64,000 nucleotides of DNA from Mycobacterium sherrisii (lineage in GTDB: Bacteria; Actinomycetota; Actinomycetes; Mycobacteriales; Mycobacteriaceae). How positions within the stretch are numbered: position 1 is the first letter of the stretch; every line of letters begins with the position of its first letter. The stretch spans positions 124,001 to 188,000 of the forward strand of contig NZ_LQPT01000040.1 of the NCBI RefSeq assembly GCF_002102355.1, read 5' to 3'. A program made the position numbers and the translations under genes. This document shows, piece after piece, positions 17,381 through 26,726 of the stretch. The notes below the pieces were generated by a model, which made no database searches, had not been told where the DNA came from, and saw nothing but the letters and a program-made list of their open reading frames with translations.

Positions 17381-18604
17381 TTACTGGAAGAGCCGGATGG
17401 GGTTGACCAGGTCGGCCGTCACCGTCAGCAGCATGTAGCCGACCACGAAGACCAGGACCACGTAGGTGGCCGGCATCAGCTTCAGGTAGTTCACCGGCGC
17501 GGCCGCGACCATGCCCCGGGCCGAGCGGACCAGGTTGCGGATCTTTTCGAACACCGCGACGGCGATGTGGCCGCCGTCGAACGGCAGCAACGGCAGCAGG
17601 TTGATCGCGCCCAGGATCAGGTTCAGCTGGGCCAGGAAGAACCAGAACGCCACCCACAACCCGTGGTCGACGGTGTCGCCGCCGATGATGCTGGCTCCCA
17701 CCACGCTCATCGGGGTCTCCGGGTCGCGCTGACCGCCGCCGATGGCGTGCACCAGGGCACCCACCTTGGTCGGGATGGTGATCAGCGCCCTGCCCACCTC
17801 GACGGTCAGGTCACCGGTGAAGGCGAAGGTGGCGGGAACCGCGGCCAACACGCCGTATCGCGTCGGCTCCACCTTGACCGCACCGACACCCATGGCCCCG
17901 ACCGTCGACGCGACCGGCTTGCCGTCCTGGCCGTTGCCGCCGGCGCTCACGAAGCGCTGGGTCGGGGTGATGTCGACGTAGGCGGTGATCGGTTTGCCGT
18001 TGCGCTCGACGACGATCGGCACGGTGCCGTGCAGCTTGCGCACCGCGGCGGCCATCTCCTCGAAGGTGTTCACCGGGGTGTTGCCGACCTTGACCACGAC
18101 ATCGCCGGCCCGGATACCGGCCAGCGCGGCGGGACCGGGGCCGGTGCAGTCACCGATCTTGCCCGGCGCCACTTCCGGTGCGATGCACGCGGTTTCACCG
18201 ACGATCGCCTGGGTGGGCGGGTGCAGGTTGGGCAGGCCCCAAATCAGCGCGATGACGTAGATCAGGGCCACGCAGATGACGAAGTTCATCCCCGGGCCAG
18301 CGAACAGTACCGCCACCCGCTTCCAGGTGGTCTGCTTGTACATCGCCCGCTCGGTTTCGTCGGGCGTCAACTCCTCGACCGGGGTCATCCCGGCGATGTC
18401 GCAGAAGCCGCCCAGCGGCACGGCCTTGACGCCGTATTCGGTCTCCCCGCGGCGGGTGGACCACAGGGTGGGGCCGAACCCGACGAAGTAGCGCCGCACC
18501 TTCATGCCGGTGGCGCGCGCGACCCACATGTGGCCGCATTCGTGCAGGGCCACCGAGATCAGGATGGCCAGCGCGAACAGCACAATCCCGAGTGCGAACA
18601 TCAT
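17381..18604 (-). CDS. rip1: Site-2 zinc metalloprotease Rip1 (M50)
   Basis: An intramembrane protease that cleaves anti-sigma factors within the membrane. The 407-residue protein has the zinc motif HECGH at residues 21-25 in the first membrane helix, a central PDZ domain ([16 protein letters not shown]), the third zinc ligand in LLPFDGGH, and a final transmembrane helix ending [14 protein letters not shown] and FVGFGPT are typical of this family. The start uses the first of two overlapping ATGs (MMFALG). It lies 40 bases after dxr and 23 before ispG. Confidence 0.96.
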   Translation of the reverse strand: MMFALGIVLFALAILISVALHECGHMWVARATGMKVRRYFVGFGPTLWSTRRGETEYGVKAVPLGGFCDIAGMTPVEELTPDETERAMYKQTTWKRVAVLFAGPGMNFVICVALIYVIALIWGLPNLHPPTQAIVGETACIAPEVAPGKIGDCTGPGPAALAGIRAGDVVVKVGNTPVNTFEEMAAAVRKLHGTVPIVVERNGKPITAYVDITPTQRFVSAGGNGQDGKPVASTVGAMGVGAVKVEPTRYGVLAAVPATFAFTGDLTVEVGRALITIPTKVGALVHAIGGGQRDPETPMSVVGASIIGGDTVDHGLWVAFWFFLAQLNLILGAINLLPLLPFDGGHIAVAVFEKIRNLVRSARGMVAAAPVNYLKLMPATYVVLVFVVGYMLLTVTADLVNPIRLFQ

Positions 18605-18644
18605 CAGGCGCTAGGACCTTTCTAAGACCGTTCCCGACACCTTG

Positions 18645-19838
18645 TCAGGGGACTCCCGCGGGGGCTGCGGTTGCCGTCTGGATCGCGCGCTGCGCGCGCT
18701 CCCGCGCCCAGCGCTGCGCGTCCAGTACCTCATCCACGTTAGCCGGTGTTTCGGCCCATTGGTCGGCGGCGCTCAGCACGTCGGCGATTGTTTTGACAAT
18801 GGTCGGAAAGCTGACACGGCCGGCCAGGAACGCCGCGGCGGCCTCCTCGTTGGCGGCGTTGTACACCGCCGTCAGGCAGCCGCCGGTCTCACCGGCATGC
18901 CGGGCGAGTTCGACGGCGGGGAAAACCTCGCTGTCCAGCGGTTCGAATTCCCAGCTAGAGGCGGTGGTGAAGTCGCAGGCGGACGCGGCGCCGCCGACCC
19001 GGCGCGGCCAGCCCAGCGCCAGCGAGATGGGCAGCTTCATGTCGGGCGGGCTGGCCTGGGCGATCGTCGAGCCGTCGATGAAGGTGACCATCGAATGAAC
19101 GATCGATTGGGGGTGCACCACGACCTCGATGCGGTCATATGGGATGCCGAACAGCAAATGGGTTTCGATGAGTTCCAGACCCTTGTTGACCAGCGACGCC
19201 GAGTTCAGCGTGTTCATCGGGCCCATCGACCAGGTCGGATGGGCGCCGGCCTGGGCGGGCGTGACGGTTTCCAGGGCGGCGGCGGACCAGCCGCGGAACG
19301 GCCCGCCCGACGCGGTGAGCACCAGCTTGGCGACCTCGTCGGGTTCGCCGCCGCGCAGACACTGGGCCAGGGCGGAGTGCTCCGAATCGACCGGCACGAT
19401 CTGCCCGGGCTGCGCCGCTTCGAGCACCAGCGGTCCGCCGGCGATCAGCGATTCCTTGTTGGCCAGGGCCAGCCGGGCACCGGACTGCAGTGCCGCCAGG
19501 GTCGGTCGCAGGCCCAGCGCCCCAACCAGGGCGTTGAGGACGACGTCGGCCTCGGTCTCCTCGACCAGGCGGGTCACCGCGTCGGGGCCGCAGAATGCGA
19601 CGTCGCCGAGGGCGGCGGCCACCCGCTCGTCGGTGACGGCGACGTTGCGCACCCCGGTTTCGGCGCGCTGCCGCTGCAAGGTGTCCGGGTTCGACCCGCC
19701 GGCGGCCAGCCCGACCACCTCGAAGCGGTCCGGGTTTGCGGCGATGACGTCCAACGCCTGGGTGCCGATGGAGCCGGTGCTGCCCAACACGAGCACGCGG
19801 ATGCGGCGTTCGGCCTGCGTGGTGGTCGGGGCGGTCAC
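18645..19838 (-). CDS. dxr: 1-deoxy-D-xylulose 5-phosphate reductoisomerase
   Basis: Dxr converts DXP to MEP with NADPH, the first committed step of the MEP pathway. The 397-residue protein has the Rossmann motif [10 protein letters not shown] near residue 14, [20 protein letters not shown] with the metal Asp, the flexible-loop segment TASGGPFR, and [14 protein letters not shown]. The start is GTG at 19838. It is the first gene of the dxr-rip1-ispG array. Upstream, the M. tuberculosis genes vapBC43, mpt83, dipZ and mpt70 are not present; a DUF2631 gene follows directly on the other strand. Confidence 0.97.
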   Translation of the reverse strand: MTAPTTTQAERRIRVLVLGSTGSIGTQALDVIAANPDRFEVVGLAAGGSNPDTLQRQRAETGVRNVAVTDERVAAALGDVAFCGPDAVTRLVEETEADVVLNALVGALGLRPTLAALQSGARLALANKESLIAGGPLVLEAAQPGQIVPVDSEHSALAQCLRGGEPDEVAKLVLTASGGPFRGWSAAALETVTPAQAGAHPTWSMGPMNTLNSASLVNKGLELIETHLLFGIPYDRIEVVVHPQSIVHSMVTFIDGSTIAQASPPDMKLPISLALGWPRRVGGAASACDFTTASSWEFEPLDSEVFPAVELARHAGETGGCLTAVYNAANEEAAAAFLAGRVSFPTIVKTIADVLSAADQWAETPANVDEVLDAQRWARERAQRAIQTATAAPAGVP

Positions 19839-19951
19839 TTACTCATTGTGCCGCTCGGTTGCCGCTGCGGGCCATCACCCGAGCCGCGCCGGCCGATCCG
19901 GGCGTGTGCCAGAATCTGAGCAGAAGCCGATCCGATCCGAAAGGAATCGCC

Positions 19952-20206
19952 GTGGCCAGTACCGAGGTGGAGCACTACAACGGCGTCGACCCCGCCGAAG
20001 TGCCGTCCGCTGCCTGGGGATGGAGCAAGATCAACGTCCGCACCTGGCACGCGGTCGGCGTGTTCGCGATCGTGTTTTTGCTGGCCATGCTGCGCGGCAA
20101 CCACGTCGGCCACGTCGAGGACAACTTCCTGATCGGGTTCGCCGTCCTGGCCCTGTTCGTCCTGATCCGCGACTGGTGGGGACGTCGCCGCGGCTGGATT
20201 CGGTAG
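19952..20206 (+). CDS. DUF2631 small membrane protein (Rv2876-like)
   Basis: An 84-residue protein with one or two hydrophobic spans (about residues 32-46 and 57-72) separated by RGNHVGHVED, ending in RDWWGRRRGWIR. This matches the mycobacterial DUF2631 family. The start is GTG at 19952 behind AAAGGAATC; the open frame extends upstream without a good ribosome site. It ends one base before the convergent CcdA-like gene. Function unknown. Confidence 0.85.
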   Translation: MASTEVEHYNGVDPAEVPSAAWGWSKINVRTWHAVGVFAIVFLLAMLRGNHVGHVEDNFLIGFAVLALFVLIRDWWGRRRGWIR

Positions 20207-21073
20207 CTAGCGCGCCCGTCGACGCCGGACGCCCACCAGCGCGGCCCCAACCAGCAGCGCCACCAGCGCCGCGATCCAGGGCCACAAGCCATGCTGGTGC
20301 ACCCAGCCCGCCAATGCACCCTGCAGACGGCCCGCCGCAGCGATCACCGCGTCGCGGGGGTCGCCCGTCGCGCTCAACAGCCGCACCTCGTAGCGGCCGT
20401 AGTAGCCCACGTACAACCCGACCAGCACCAGCAGCGCGCCGCCGATCCGGTTGACGAACGGCAGCATCCGCCGCAACCGATCGGCCAGCGCCGAACTCGC
20501 GGTCGCCGCCGCGATCGCGAGCACGCCGACAACCAGGGTCAGGCCCGCGACGTAGGCGAGATAGATCGACACGCCGATGACCGCCGACCCGCTGCGCAAC
20601 CCGGCGCCGGTGACTGCCAGAAACGGTCCGACCGTGCAGGACAGCGAGGCGATCGCGTAGCTGATCCCGTACCCGTACATGCCGAGCAGCCGCGACCCCC
20701 GGCCGGTCGGCGCCCAGCGCGGCCCCAGCGGGCGGGGCGTCAGGGCCGTCAGCTGCCGCCCGGACACCAGCCAAATCCCCAGGGCCACCAGCACGAGGCC
20801 GATCGCCACCGTGGCGTACGGCACATACCGCTGCACGGTCGTGGCCGCCGACACGGTCAGCACACCGAACAGCCCGAACACCGTCACAAAGGCCAGCGCC
20901 ATGCCCGCGGTGGCGGCCAGCGCGCGACCCGCCCCGGCCAGCGGATGCGCGCGTTCGCCGTCCCGGCCGCGCACCACCAGCAGCAGGTAGGCGGGCAGCA
21001 TCGCGAACCCGCACGGGTTCAGGGCCGCCACCAGTCCGGCGGCGAAGGCCAGCCCGACCAGACCTTGGTTCAC
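20207..21073 (-). CDS. CcdA/DsbD-type thiol-disulfide transmembrane transporter
   Basis: A 288-residue inner-membrane protein of the cytochrome c biogenesis CcdA/DsbD family (Rv2877c-like). Membrane helices cover most of its length. The two conserved redox cysteines sit in NPCGFAMLPAYL (about residue 22) and SLSCTVGPFLAV (about residue 145). It should carry reducing equivalents outward to a secreted thioredoxin-like partner, which is probably the MPT53-type protein encoded 3 bases upstream on the same strand. The start is GTG at 21073. It is sometimes annotated as a mercury transporter (MerT); I see no support for that. Confidence 0.9.
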   Translation of the reverse strand: MNQGLVGLAFAAGLVAALNPCGFAMLPAYLLLVVRGRDGERAHPLAGAGRALAATAGMALAFVTVFGLFGVLTVSAATTVQRYVPYATVAIGLVLVALGIWLVSGRQLTALTPRPLGPRWAPTGRGSRLLGMYGYGISYAIASLSCTVGPFLAVTGAGLRSGSAVIGVSIYLAYVAGLTLVVGVLAIAAATASSALADRLRRMLPFVNRIGGALLVLVGLYVGYYGRYEVRLLSATGDPRDAVIAAAGRLQGALAGWVHQHGLWPWIAALVALLVGAALVGVRRRRAR

Positions 21074-21076
21074 GGC

Positions 21077-21577
21077 CTAGCGCAGCGCGGCGACCCGGCC
21101 GGCCAGCTCCTGCTGGGACATCGCCGCGGTCGGGGTGTTGACGAACGTCGAGCTGCCGTCCGCCTTGTAGAACACGTAGGCCGGCTGCCAGGGCACGTTG
21201 TAGCGCGCCCAGATGGCGCCGTCGGCGTCGTTGAGGTTGGTGAAGTTCAGGCCGTATTTGGACACGAACGCCTGCTCGGCCCCGGCGTCGGAGTGTCCGG
21301 CGATGCCGACGAACGTCACCCCGGGATTGGCGGCCGCCACTTGCGCCACGCCGGGTGCTTCGGCATTACAGAACGGGCAGAACGGCGCCCAGAACCACAG
21401 CACCGCCGGCTTACCCTGCAGGCTGGCACCGTTGAACGGCGCGCCGGCCAGCGTCGTCCCGGTGAATTGCAGCCGGTCGTCGGCGGCCACCGCGCGGGGC
21501 ACGGCGGCCGACATCAGCACCGCCGCCACGCAAGCCACGGCAAACAGCTTCGCGAGCGACACCAGACGAACGATCAT
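21077..21577 (-). CDS. mpt53: Secreted thioredoxin-like protein MPT53 (DsbE-like)
   Basis: A 166-residue exported thiol oxidoreductase. A signal peptide covers about residues 1-31 (cleavage after AVAA). The thioredoxin fold carries the active site WAPFCPFC with Cys67 and Cys70, and the cis-Pro region is VPWQPAYVFY. M. tuberculosis MPT53 (Rv2878c) has the same CPFC motif and is described as an oxidising DsbE-like protein. The gene is immediately followed by the CcdA-like membrane partner, forming a two-gene redox relay. Confidence 0.93.
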   Translation of the reverse strand: MIVRLVSLAKLFAVACVAAVLMSAAVPRAVAADDRLQFTGTTLAGAPFNGASLQGKPAVLWFWAPFCPFCNAEAPGVAQVAAANPGVTFVGIAGHSDAGAEQAFVSKYGLNFTNLNDADGAIWARYNVPWQPAYVFYKADGSSTFVNTPTAAMSQQELAGRVAALR

Positions 21578-21659
21578 TCCCCACTCCCTTGTGCTGGACT
21601 TCTATCTCACACGACGGAGTAGCCGGGCAACGGGTTCAGCAACCTCGACGCGATGCTGG

Positions 21660-22769
21660 CTAGACGTTCTGGGCGGCCAGCTGTCCGCACGCGGCGTTGA
21701 TCTCGCGGCCCCGGGTGTCGCGCACCGTGCACGACACCCCCTTGGCCCGCACCCGGCGGACGAACTCGCGTTCGGCGTCCTTGGGGCTGGCGTCCCAATC
21801 ACTGCCCGGGGTCGGGTTGAGCGGGATCAGGTTGACGTGGGCCAGCGGGCCGAGGGCGCCATGCAACCGCTTGCCGAGCAGGTCGGCGCGCCAGGGCTGG
21901 TCGTTGACGTCGCGAATCAGCGCGTACTCGATCGACACCCGCCGTCCGGTCGCGTCGCCGTAATACCGCGCGGCGTCCAGCACCTCGGCGACCTTCCACC
22001 GGTTGTTGACCGGGACCAGCGTGTCGCGCAGTTCGTCGTCCGGCGCGTGCAGCGACAGCGCCAGCGTGACGCCCAGCCGTTCGTCGGCCAGCTTGCGGAT
22101 GGCCGGGGCCAGACCGACGGTGGACACCGTCACCGAGCGGGCCGAGATGCCGAATCCGTGCGGGGGTGCGGCGGTGATGCGCCGCACCGCGGCCAGCACC
22201 CGGGCGTAGTTGGCCAGCGGCTCCCCCATGCCCATGAACACCACATTGGACAACCGGTGCTGGGCGGGACCGAACTCGTCGCGCAGGGCGACCGCAGCGG
22301 CCCGCACCTGTTCCAGAATCTCTGCGGTCGACAGGTTGCGGGTCAATCCGCCCTGGCCGGTCGCGCAGAACGGGCACGCCATGCCGCAGCCGGCCTGCGA
22401 CGAGATGCAGACGGTGTTGCGCTGCGGGTAGCGCATCAGCACCGATTCGAAGGTGGTGCCCGGGTCGTTGACGGCCCGCCACAGCGTCTTTCGCGTCTGA
22501 CCCGCGTCGCAGGTGATTTCCTTGACGGCGGTGAGCAGGTCAGGGAACAGGGCGTCGGCGATCGCCTCGCGAACGGCCACCGGGAGGTCGGTCATCTCGC
22601 GTGGGTCGGCGATCAGCCGGCCGTAGTACTGCGCGGCGAGCTGCTTGGCCCGAAACGCCGGCAACCCCAGCTCGGCGACGGACGCGGCGGCGGCCTGCGC
22701 GTCCAGGTCGGCGAGGTGGCGCGGCGGCCGTTTCGCCCGCGGCGCTTCGAACACCAGTTGTTGGGCCAT
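21660..22769 (-). CDS. rlmN: 23S rRNA/tRNA adenine-C2 methyltransferase RlmN
   Basis: A radical-SAM enzyme that methylates A2503 of 23S rRNA and A37 of some tRNAs. The 369-residue protein has the cluster motif CGMACPFC (Cys128, 132, 135), the SAM-binding [11 protein letters not shown], and a C-terminal Cys in NAACGQLAA needed for the methyl-Cys mechanism. The frame is intact and full length. In M. tuberculosis H37Rv this region is annotated as two adjacent genes (Rv2879c and Rv2880c); here there is no break. Confidence 0.96.
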   Translation of the reverse strand: MAQQLVFEAPRAKRPPRHLADLDAQAAAASVAELGLPAFRAKQLAAQYYGRLIADPREMTDLPVAVREAIADALFPDLLTAVKEITCDAGQTRKTLWRAVNDPGTTFESVLMRYPQRNTVCISSQAGCGMACPFCATGQGGLTRNLSTAEILEQVRAAAVALRDEFGPAQHRLSNVVFMGMGEPLANYARVLAAVRRITAAPPHGFGISARSVTVSTVGLAPAIRKLADERLGVTLALSLHAPDDELRDTLVPVNNRWKVAEVLDAARYYGDATGRRVSIEYALIRDVNDQPWRADLLGKRLHGALGPLAHVNLIPLNPTPGSDWDASPKDAEREFVRRVRAKGVSCTVRDTRGREINAACGQLAAQNV

Positions 22770-22806
22770 GATCTTCCCAGTATCGGCCTCGACTTGACCG
22801 GGCGGC

Positions 22807-23733
22807 CTAGCCGGGCAGCAGCGTCAGCACGATCCAGGTCGCCACCGCGGCGGGCAGCACCCCGTCCAGCCGGTCCATCAGGCCGCCGTGACCGGGCAGC
22901 AGCCGCCCCATGTCCTTGATGCCGAGATCCCGTTTCACCTGGGACTCCACCAGGTCACCGAGCGTGCAGGTGAGCACCAGCACCACGCCGAGCACCGCGC
23001 CCACCCAGGGCGCCTTGCCGGCCAGAAACGTCGCGGTCAGGGTGGTCGCGGTGACACCGAAGACCAGTGAGCCGACGAATCCCTCCCACGACTTTTTCGG
23101 GCTGATCGCCGGGACCATCGGGTGCTTGCCCCACAACACGCCCACCGTGTAGCCGGCGACGTCGGAGGCGACGACGGCGATCATCAGGCAGAACACCCGG
23201 CCCGCGCCGTCGTGCTCGTAGACGAGCATGGCGCCGAACGAGGCGAACAGCGGCACCCAGGCCGCCAGGAAGATGGTCGCCGACGTATCGCGCAGGTAGT
23301 TCGAGGACGACCCGGCGGCCGTGGCGCGCCGGCCCGGATCGGCCATGAACAATCGCCAGATCATGCAGAGCACGACCATCGCGCCGAAGCCGGCCAGCGC
23401 CCCGGCCGCCCGGTAGGGCCAGGTCAGCCAGATGGTGAGTTGGCCGCCGGCCAGCAGCGGGATGATCGGGATGATGTATCCGGCCTCGCGCAGCCGGCGC
23501 ACCACTTCATGGCTGGCGACGAAGATCGCGATGGCGACGATCAACACCCAGAACCGCGGCGCGAAGACGAGCGTCGCGATCAGCAGCCCGCCGATCGCCG
23601 CGCCGACCGCGATCGCCGCCGGCAGGTCGCGTCCCGCGCGGGAGGTCTTTTTGGCGGATGGGTTCGGGGTGTGCCCGGTGCCCCGCGCCGACTCGTCCGG
23701 CGGGGTGCCTGGGCCGGCGTCAGAGGTTGCCAC
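22807..23733 (-). CDS. cdsA: Phosphatidate cytidylyltransferase
   Basis: CdsA makes CDP-diacylglycerol from phosphatidic acid and CTP, feeding synthesis of phosphatidylinositol, cardiolipin and phosphatidylethanolamine. The 308-residue protein has a polar N-terminus of about 35 residues, several membrane helices, and the signature [12 protein letters not shown] together with [17 protein letters not shown] and [12 protein letters not shown]. The start is GTG at 23733 (ATSDAGPG), 22 bases after frr. The order pyrH-frr-cdsA-rlmN is the conserved actinobacterial arrangement. Confidence 0.95.
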   Translation of the reverse strand: MATSDAGPGTPPDESARGTGHTPNPSAKKTSRAGRDLPAAIAVGAAIGGLLIATLVFAPRFWVLIVAIAIFVASHEVVRRLREAGYIIPIIPLLAGGQLTIWLTWPYRAAGALAGFGAMVVLCMIWRLFMADPGRRATAAGSSSNYLRDTSATIFLAAWVPLFASFGAMLVYEHDGAGRVFCLMIAVVASDVAGYTVGVLWGKHPMVPAISPKKSWEGFVGSLVFGVTATTLTATFLAGKAPWVGAVLGVVLVLTCTLGDLVESQVKRDLGIKDMGRLLPGHGGLMDRLDGVLPAAVATWIVLTLLPG

Positions 23734-23755
23734 AGACTTGGTTGCTGAGCGGCCC

Positions 23756-24313
23756 CTAGACCTCCAGCAGCTCGCCTTCTTTGTGCTTGACCAGCTCGTC
23801 GATCTGGTTGACGTACTGCTGGGTGGTCTTGTCCAGGTCCTTCTCGGCGCGGCCGACCTCGTCCTCACCGGCCTCCCCGTCCTTGCGAATGCGGTGCAGT
23901 TCCTCCATCGCCTTGCGACGGATGTTGCGCACCGAGACCTTGGCGTCTTCCCCTTTGCCCTTGGCCTGCTTGACCAGCTCTCGGCGGCGTTCCTCGGTCA
24001 GCTGGGGCACCGCCACCCGGATCAGGGTGCCGTCGTTGGTGGGGTTCACCCCGAGATCGGAGTTGCGGATCGCCGTCTCGATCGCATGCAGCTGGCCGGC
24101 CTCGTACGGTTTGATCACGACGAGGCGCGCCTCGGGCACGTTGATGCTGGCCAACTGGGTGATCGGGGTGTTCGTCCCGTAGTAGTCGATGACGATCCGG
24201 GAGAACATGCCCGGGTTGGCGCGGCCGGTCCGGATGGTCGACAGGTCGTCGCGTGCCACCGACACGGCCTTTTCCATTTTCTCTTCGGCGTCGAAGAGAG
24301 CCTCGTCAATCAT
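23756..24313 (-). CDS. frr: Ribosome recycling factor
   Basis: RRF splits post-termination ribosomes with EF-G. The 185-residue protein is full length, with [13 protein letters not shown], the YYGTNTPI hinge region, and the conserved [20 protein letters not shown]. It sits 77 bases after pyrH on the same strand, the usual partner. Confidence 0.97.
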   Translation of the reverse strand: MIDEALFDAEEKMEKAVSVARDDLSTIRTGRANPGMFSRIVIDYYGTNTPITQLASINVPEARLVVIKPYEAGQLHAIETAIRNSDLGVNPTNDGTLIRVAVPQLTEERRRELVKQAKGKGEDAKVSVRNIRRKAMEELHRIRKDGEAGEDEVGRAEKDLDKTTQQYVNQIDELVKHKEGELLEV

Positions 24314-24390
24314 GTGCGCCGCTCCTTCTTATGGCACGCCCCGCATCCCGTGACCGGTTTGGGTCAGCGCCGATCATTCGCGTCTGTCCG

Positions 24391-25164
24391 TCAAGTCGTA
24401 ACCAGCGTTCCGATCTTCTCACCAGCGACCGCCCGGGCGATATTGCCGTCGGTCAGCAGGTTGAACACCAAGATCGGCATGCCATTGTCCATACAGAGGC
24501 TGAACGCGGTGGCATCGGCCACCCGCAGCCCGCGGTCGATGACTTCCCGATGGCTGATCACGGTGAGCAACTCCGCATCGGGGTCCTGCCGCGGATCCGC
24601 GGTGAACACACCGTCGACCGCCTTGGCCATCAGGACCACGTCGGCCCCGATCTCCAGGGCACGCTGCGCCGCGGTGGTGTCGGTGGAGAAATACGGCAGT
24701 CCCATGCCGGCACCGAAGATGACGACGCGGCCCTTCTCCAGGTGGCGAACGGCCCGCAGCGGGATGTACGGCTCGGCGACCTGACCCATGGTGATCGCGG
24801 TCTGGACCCGGGTGTCGATACCTTCCTTTTGCAGAAAGTCTTGCAGCGCAAGGCTGTTCATCACGGTGCCGAGCATGCCCATGTAGTCCGACCGGGTGCG
24901 TTCCATCCCCCGCTGCTGCAGTTGTGCACCGCGGAAAAAGTTGCCCCCGCCGATCACCACGGCGACCTGTACACCGTCGCGGACCACCTCGGCGATCTGG
25001 CGCGCCACCTGCGCCACGACGTCGGGATCCAGGCCGACCTGCCCGCCGCCGAACATCTCGCCACCCAACTTCAGCAAGACCCTCGAATAGGTGGACGGCC
25101 GCTGTTGGTGGCCGGTCGACGATGCCGGCACGCCGTTAGCGCTGGTGGGCTCGGGCTGCGTCAT
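24391..25164 (-). CDS. pyrH: Uridylate kinase
   Basis: UMP kinase phosphorylates UMP to UDP. The 257-residue protein has the amino-acid-kinase fold: [36 protein letters not shown] and [11 protein letters not shown]. The start is ATG at 25164, preceded by GAGGAG; the first 25 residues ([11 protein letters not shown]) are a disordered extension typical of mycobacteria. A 323-base non-coding region separates it from the divergent CsbD-like gene. Confidence 0.96.
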   Translation of the reverse strand: MTQPEPTSANGVPASSTGHQQRPSTYSRVLLKLGGEMFGGGQVGLDPDVVAQVARQIAEVVRDGVQVAVVIGGGNFFRGAQLQQRGMERTRSDYMGMLGTVMNSLALQDFLQKEGIDTRVQTAITMGQVAEPYIPLRAVRHLEKGRVVIFGAGMGLPYFSTDTTAAQRALEIGADVVLMAKAVDGVFTADPRQDPDAELLTVISHREVIDRGLRVADATAFSLCMDNGMPILVFNLLTDGNIARAVAGEKIGTLVTT

Positions 25165-25360
25165 CAGACTCCTCGCATGACAGTGCCATCCCGGGCGACT
25201 CCACCCGGAACGGCAGTTCATATCCTGCCCCATCGCAGCACAATCCGGGGCCGGCGGGGTGCATTATCCGCCCGGTTGGCGGGCCCGGTACCGGACCGGC
25301 CGCGTCGCCGCCACTATCCCCGACGTGGGGATGGTCACGAGTTCGCCTCCGGGGCCCGAT

Positions 25361-25386
25361 GTTTGAGTGTTCGATCCGTTGGGAAT
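25361..25386 (+). promoter_or_regulatory. Candidate SigF-type promoter for the CsbD-like gene
   Basis: The sequence reads GTTT (25361-25364), 16 bases, then GGGAAT (25381-25386), close to the mycobacterial SigF pattern GNTT-N15-17-GGGTAT. It would give a leader of about 95 bases to the ATG at 25488. CsbD is a general-stress protein under SigB in Bacillus, which fits. This is the only feature I see in the 25165-25487 gap. Without start-site mapping it remains a candidate. Confidence 0.5.
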
Positions 25387-25487
25387 CAAGTCCCAGCACG
25401 GCGGTACGGCTTGGTCTTGAGAACGAGGACCAGTACCCGCCCGGACAACAAATCGACGGAACGCTCACGCCACGGAGGCATCAGATC

Positions 25488-25727
25488 ATGGCGGACCACG
25501 AAAACTCCGGACCCGCGGAAGCCGTCAAGGGCGTCGTCGAGGACGTCAAGGGCAAGGCCAAGGAGGCCGTCGGCGCCCTGGCCGGTCGCGACGACCTCAC
25601 CCGCGAGGGACAAGCTCAGCAGGACAAGGCGGAAGCCCAGCGCGACGCCGCCAAGAAAGAGGCCGAGGCCGAAGCCGCGCGCGGCAGCGCCAAGGCGGCC
25701 GAGGAGCGCCAGAAGGCCAACCAGTAG
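25488..25727 (+). CDS. CsbD-like stress protein
   Basis: A 79-residue highly charged helical protein with AVKGVVEDVKGKAKEAVGAL, the core of the CsbD / microaggregate-binding-protein-1-like family, followed by a Lys/Glu/Ala-rich tail (QQDKAEAQRDAAKKEAEA). The start is ATG at 25488 behind GGAGG. It is soluble and probably intrinsically flexible. Related proteins are induced in general stress, and a SigF-like promoter lies upstream and a hairpin terminator downstream, so it appears to be a monocistronic stress gene. Its molecular role is unknown. Confidence 0.88.
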   Translation: MADHENSGPAEAVKGVVEDVKGKAKEAVGALAGRDDLTREGQAQQDKAEAQRDAAKKEAEAEAARGSAKAAEERQKANQ

Positions 25728-25753
25728 GCCAACCCGTAGCTTGACGGAAGGAT

Positions 25754-25793
25754 GGGTCCGGCCCGTGTCGACGGGCCGGACCCGTCGACTTTT
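25754..25793 (+). terminator. Strong hairpin terminator after the CsbD-like gene
   Basis: A perfect 13-base-pair inverted repeat: GGGTCCGGCCCGT at 25754-25766, loop GTCG, and ACGGGCCGGACCC at 25771-25783. A short run of four T residues follows at 25790-25793, 27 bases after the CsbD stop. It is one of the clearest intrinsic-terminator-like structures in the window, though its T-tract is short as usual in mycobacteria. Confidence 0.75.
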
Positions 25794-25976
25794 GCCCGTC
25801 AGCCAGCCGAAATCATCTCCATCTGCCGACCCGTCGGGTGCGCATTCCGCCGAATCCGGGTTACAAAGTTGGCATAGTTGTAGCCCTAATGGGGTATCCA
25901 GCGCTGCGCTAACGGCCGCCTTGGGCGCGGTGGCCGCGCGGCCGGGGGCGGCGCCGGACCCCCATGAGGTTTGGAG

Positions 25977-26702
25977 ATGTGTTTGGACGTTCTACTGCTT
26001 TCCGACGCGGACGACTTCGCCGCCGCGCTGCCGACGCTGGAGTCGTTGACGCAGACGATTCGGCGCGTTCCGCTCTCGGAAAACCTCGACGGCCAATGCG
26101 ACGGCGCCGATGTCGCGATCATCGACGCCCGCAGCGACGTGGCGGCCGCCCGCAGCGCCTCGCGCGGCCTGACGGCCAGCGCCCCGACCGTCGCGGTGGT
26201 CGCGGTGGTCGCCGCGGCCCACTTCTCGGCGGTCGACGTCGACTGGCGCCTCGACGACGTGGTGCTGCCCGCGGCCGGTGCGGCCGAACTCGAGGCGCGG
26301 TTACGTCTGGCGATCAAGCGCCGCCGCAACGCCGTGGACGGATCGCTGAAGTTCGGCGACGTCGTCCTGCACCCGTCGAGTTTCGCCGCGTCACTGCGCG
26401 GCAACGACCTCAACCTCACGGTCACCGAATTCAAATTGCTGAATTTCCTTGTGCAACATGCGGGTCGGGCATTCAGCCGGACCCGGCTGATGCACGAAGT
26501 GTGGGGGTATGACTCCAACGGGCGGGTGCGCACCGTCGATGTTCACGTGCGACGGCTCCGCGCCAAGCTCGGCCGCGAGCACGAATCCATGGTGGACACG
26601 GTGCGCGGGGTGGGGTACATGGCGGTGACGCCGCCACACCCCGAGTGGGTATTCGACAAACCGGGCAGCCTCGTGCGGCGCAATGGCGCTGCGCAGCACT
26701 GA
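25977..26702 (+). CDS. OmpR/GlnR-type orphan transcriptional regulator (Rv2884-like)
   Basis: A 241-residue protein with an N-terminal receiver-like domain and a C-terminal winged helix of the OmpR/PhoB class: LTVTEFKLLNFLVQHAGRAFSR, LMHEVWGYDSNGRVRTVDVHVRRLRAKL, VRGVGYM. The receiver is poorly conserved: IIDAR may hold the equivalent Asp, but the acidic pair and the Lys are not evident, suggesting phosphorylation-independent action as in GlnR. No histidine kinase is adjacent. The start is ATG at 25977 with GAGG upstream (a TTG two codons earlier is possible). It corresponds to Rv2884. Targets unknown. Confidence 0.9.
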   Translation: MCLDVLLLSDADDFAAALPTLESLTQTIRRVPLSENLDGQCDGADVAIIDARSDVAAARSASRGLTASAPTVAVVAVVAAAHFSAVDVDWRLDDVVLPAAGAAELEARLRLAIKRRRNAVDGSLKFGDVVLHPSSFAASLRGNDLNLTVTEFKLLNFLVQHAGRAFSRTRLMHEVWGYDSNGRVRTVDVHVRRLRAKLGREHESMVDTVRGVGYMAVTPPHPEWVFDKPGSLVRRNGAAQH

Positions 26703-26726
26703 TGCGCCCCTTGGCGTTTCGTCTCC

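Noticed and set aside
20207-21073. Mercury transporter (MerT) label for the CcdA-like protein
   Set aside because: The cysteine placement and six-helix CcdA pattern and the adjacent MPT53 gene fit a thiol-redox transporter; no mer genes are present.
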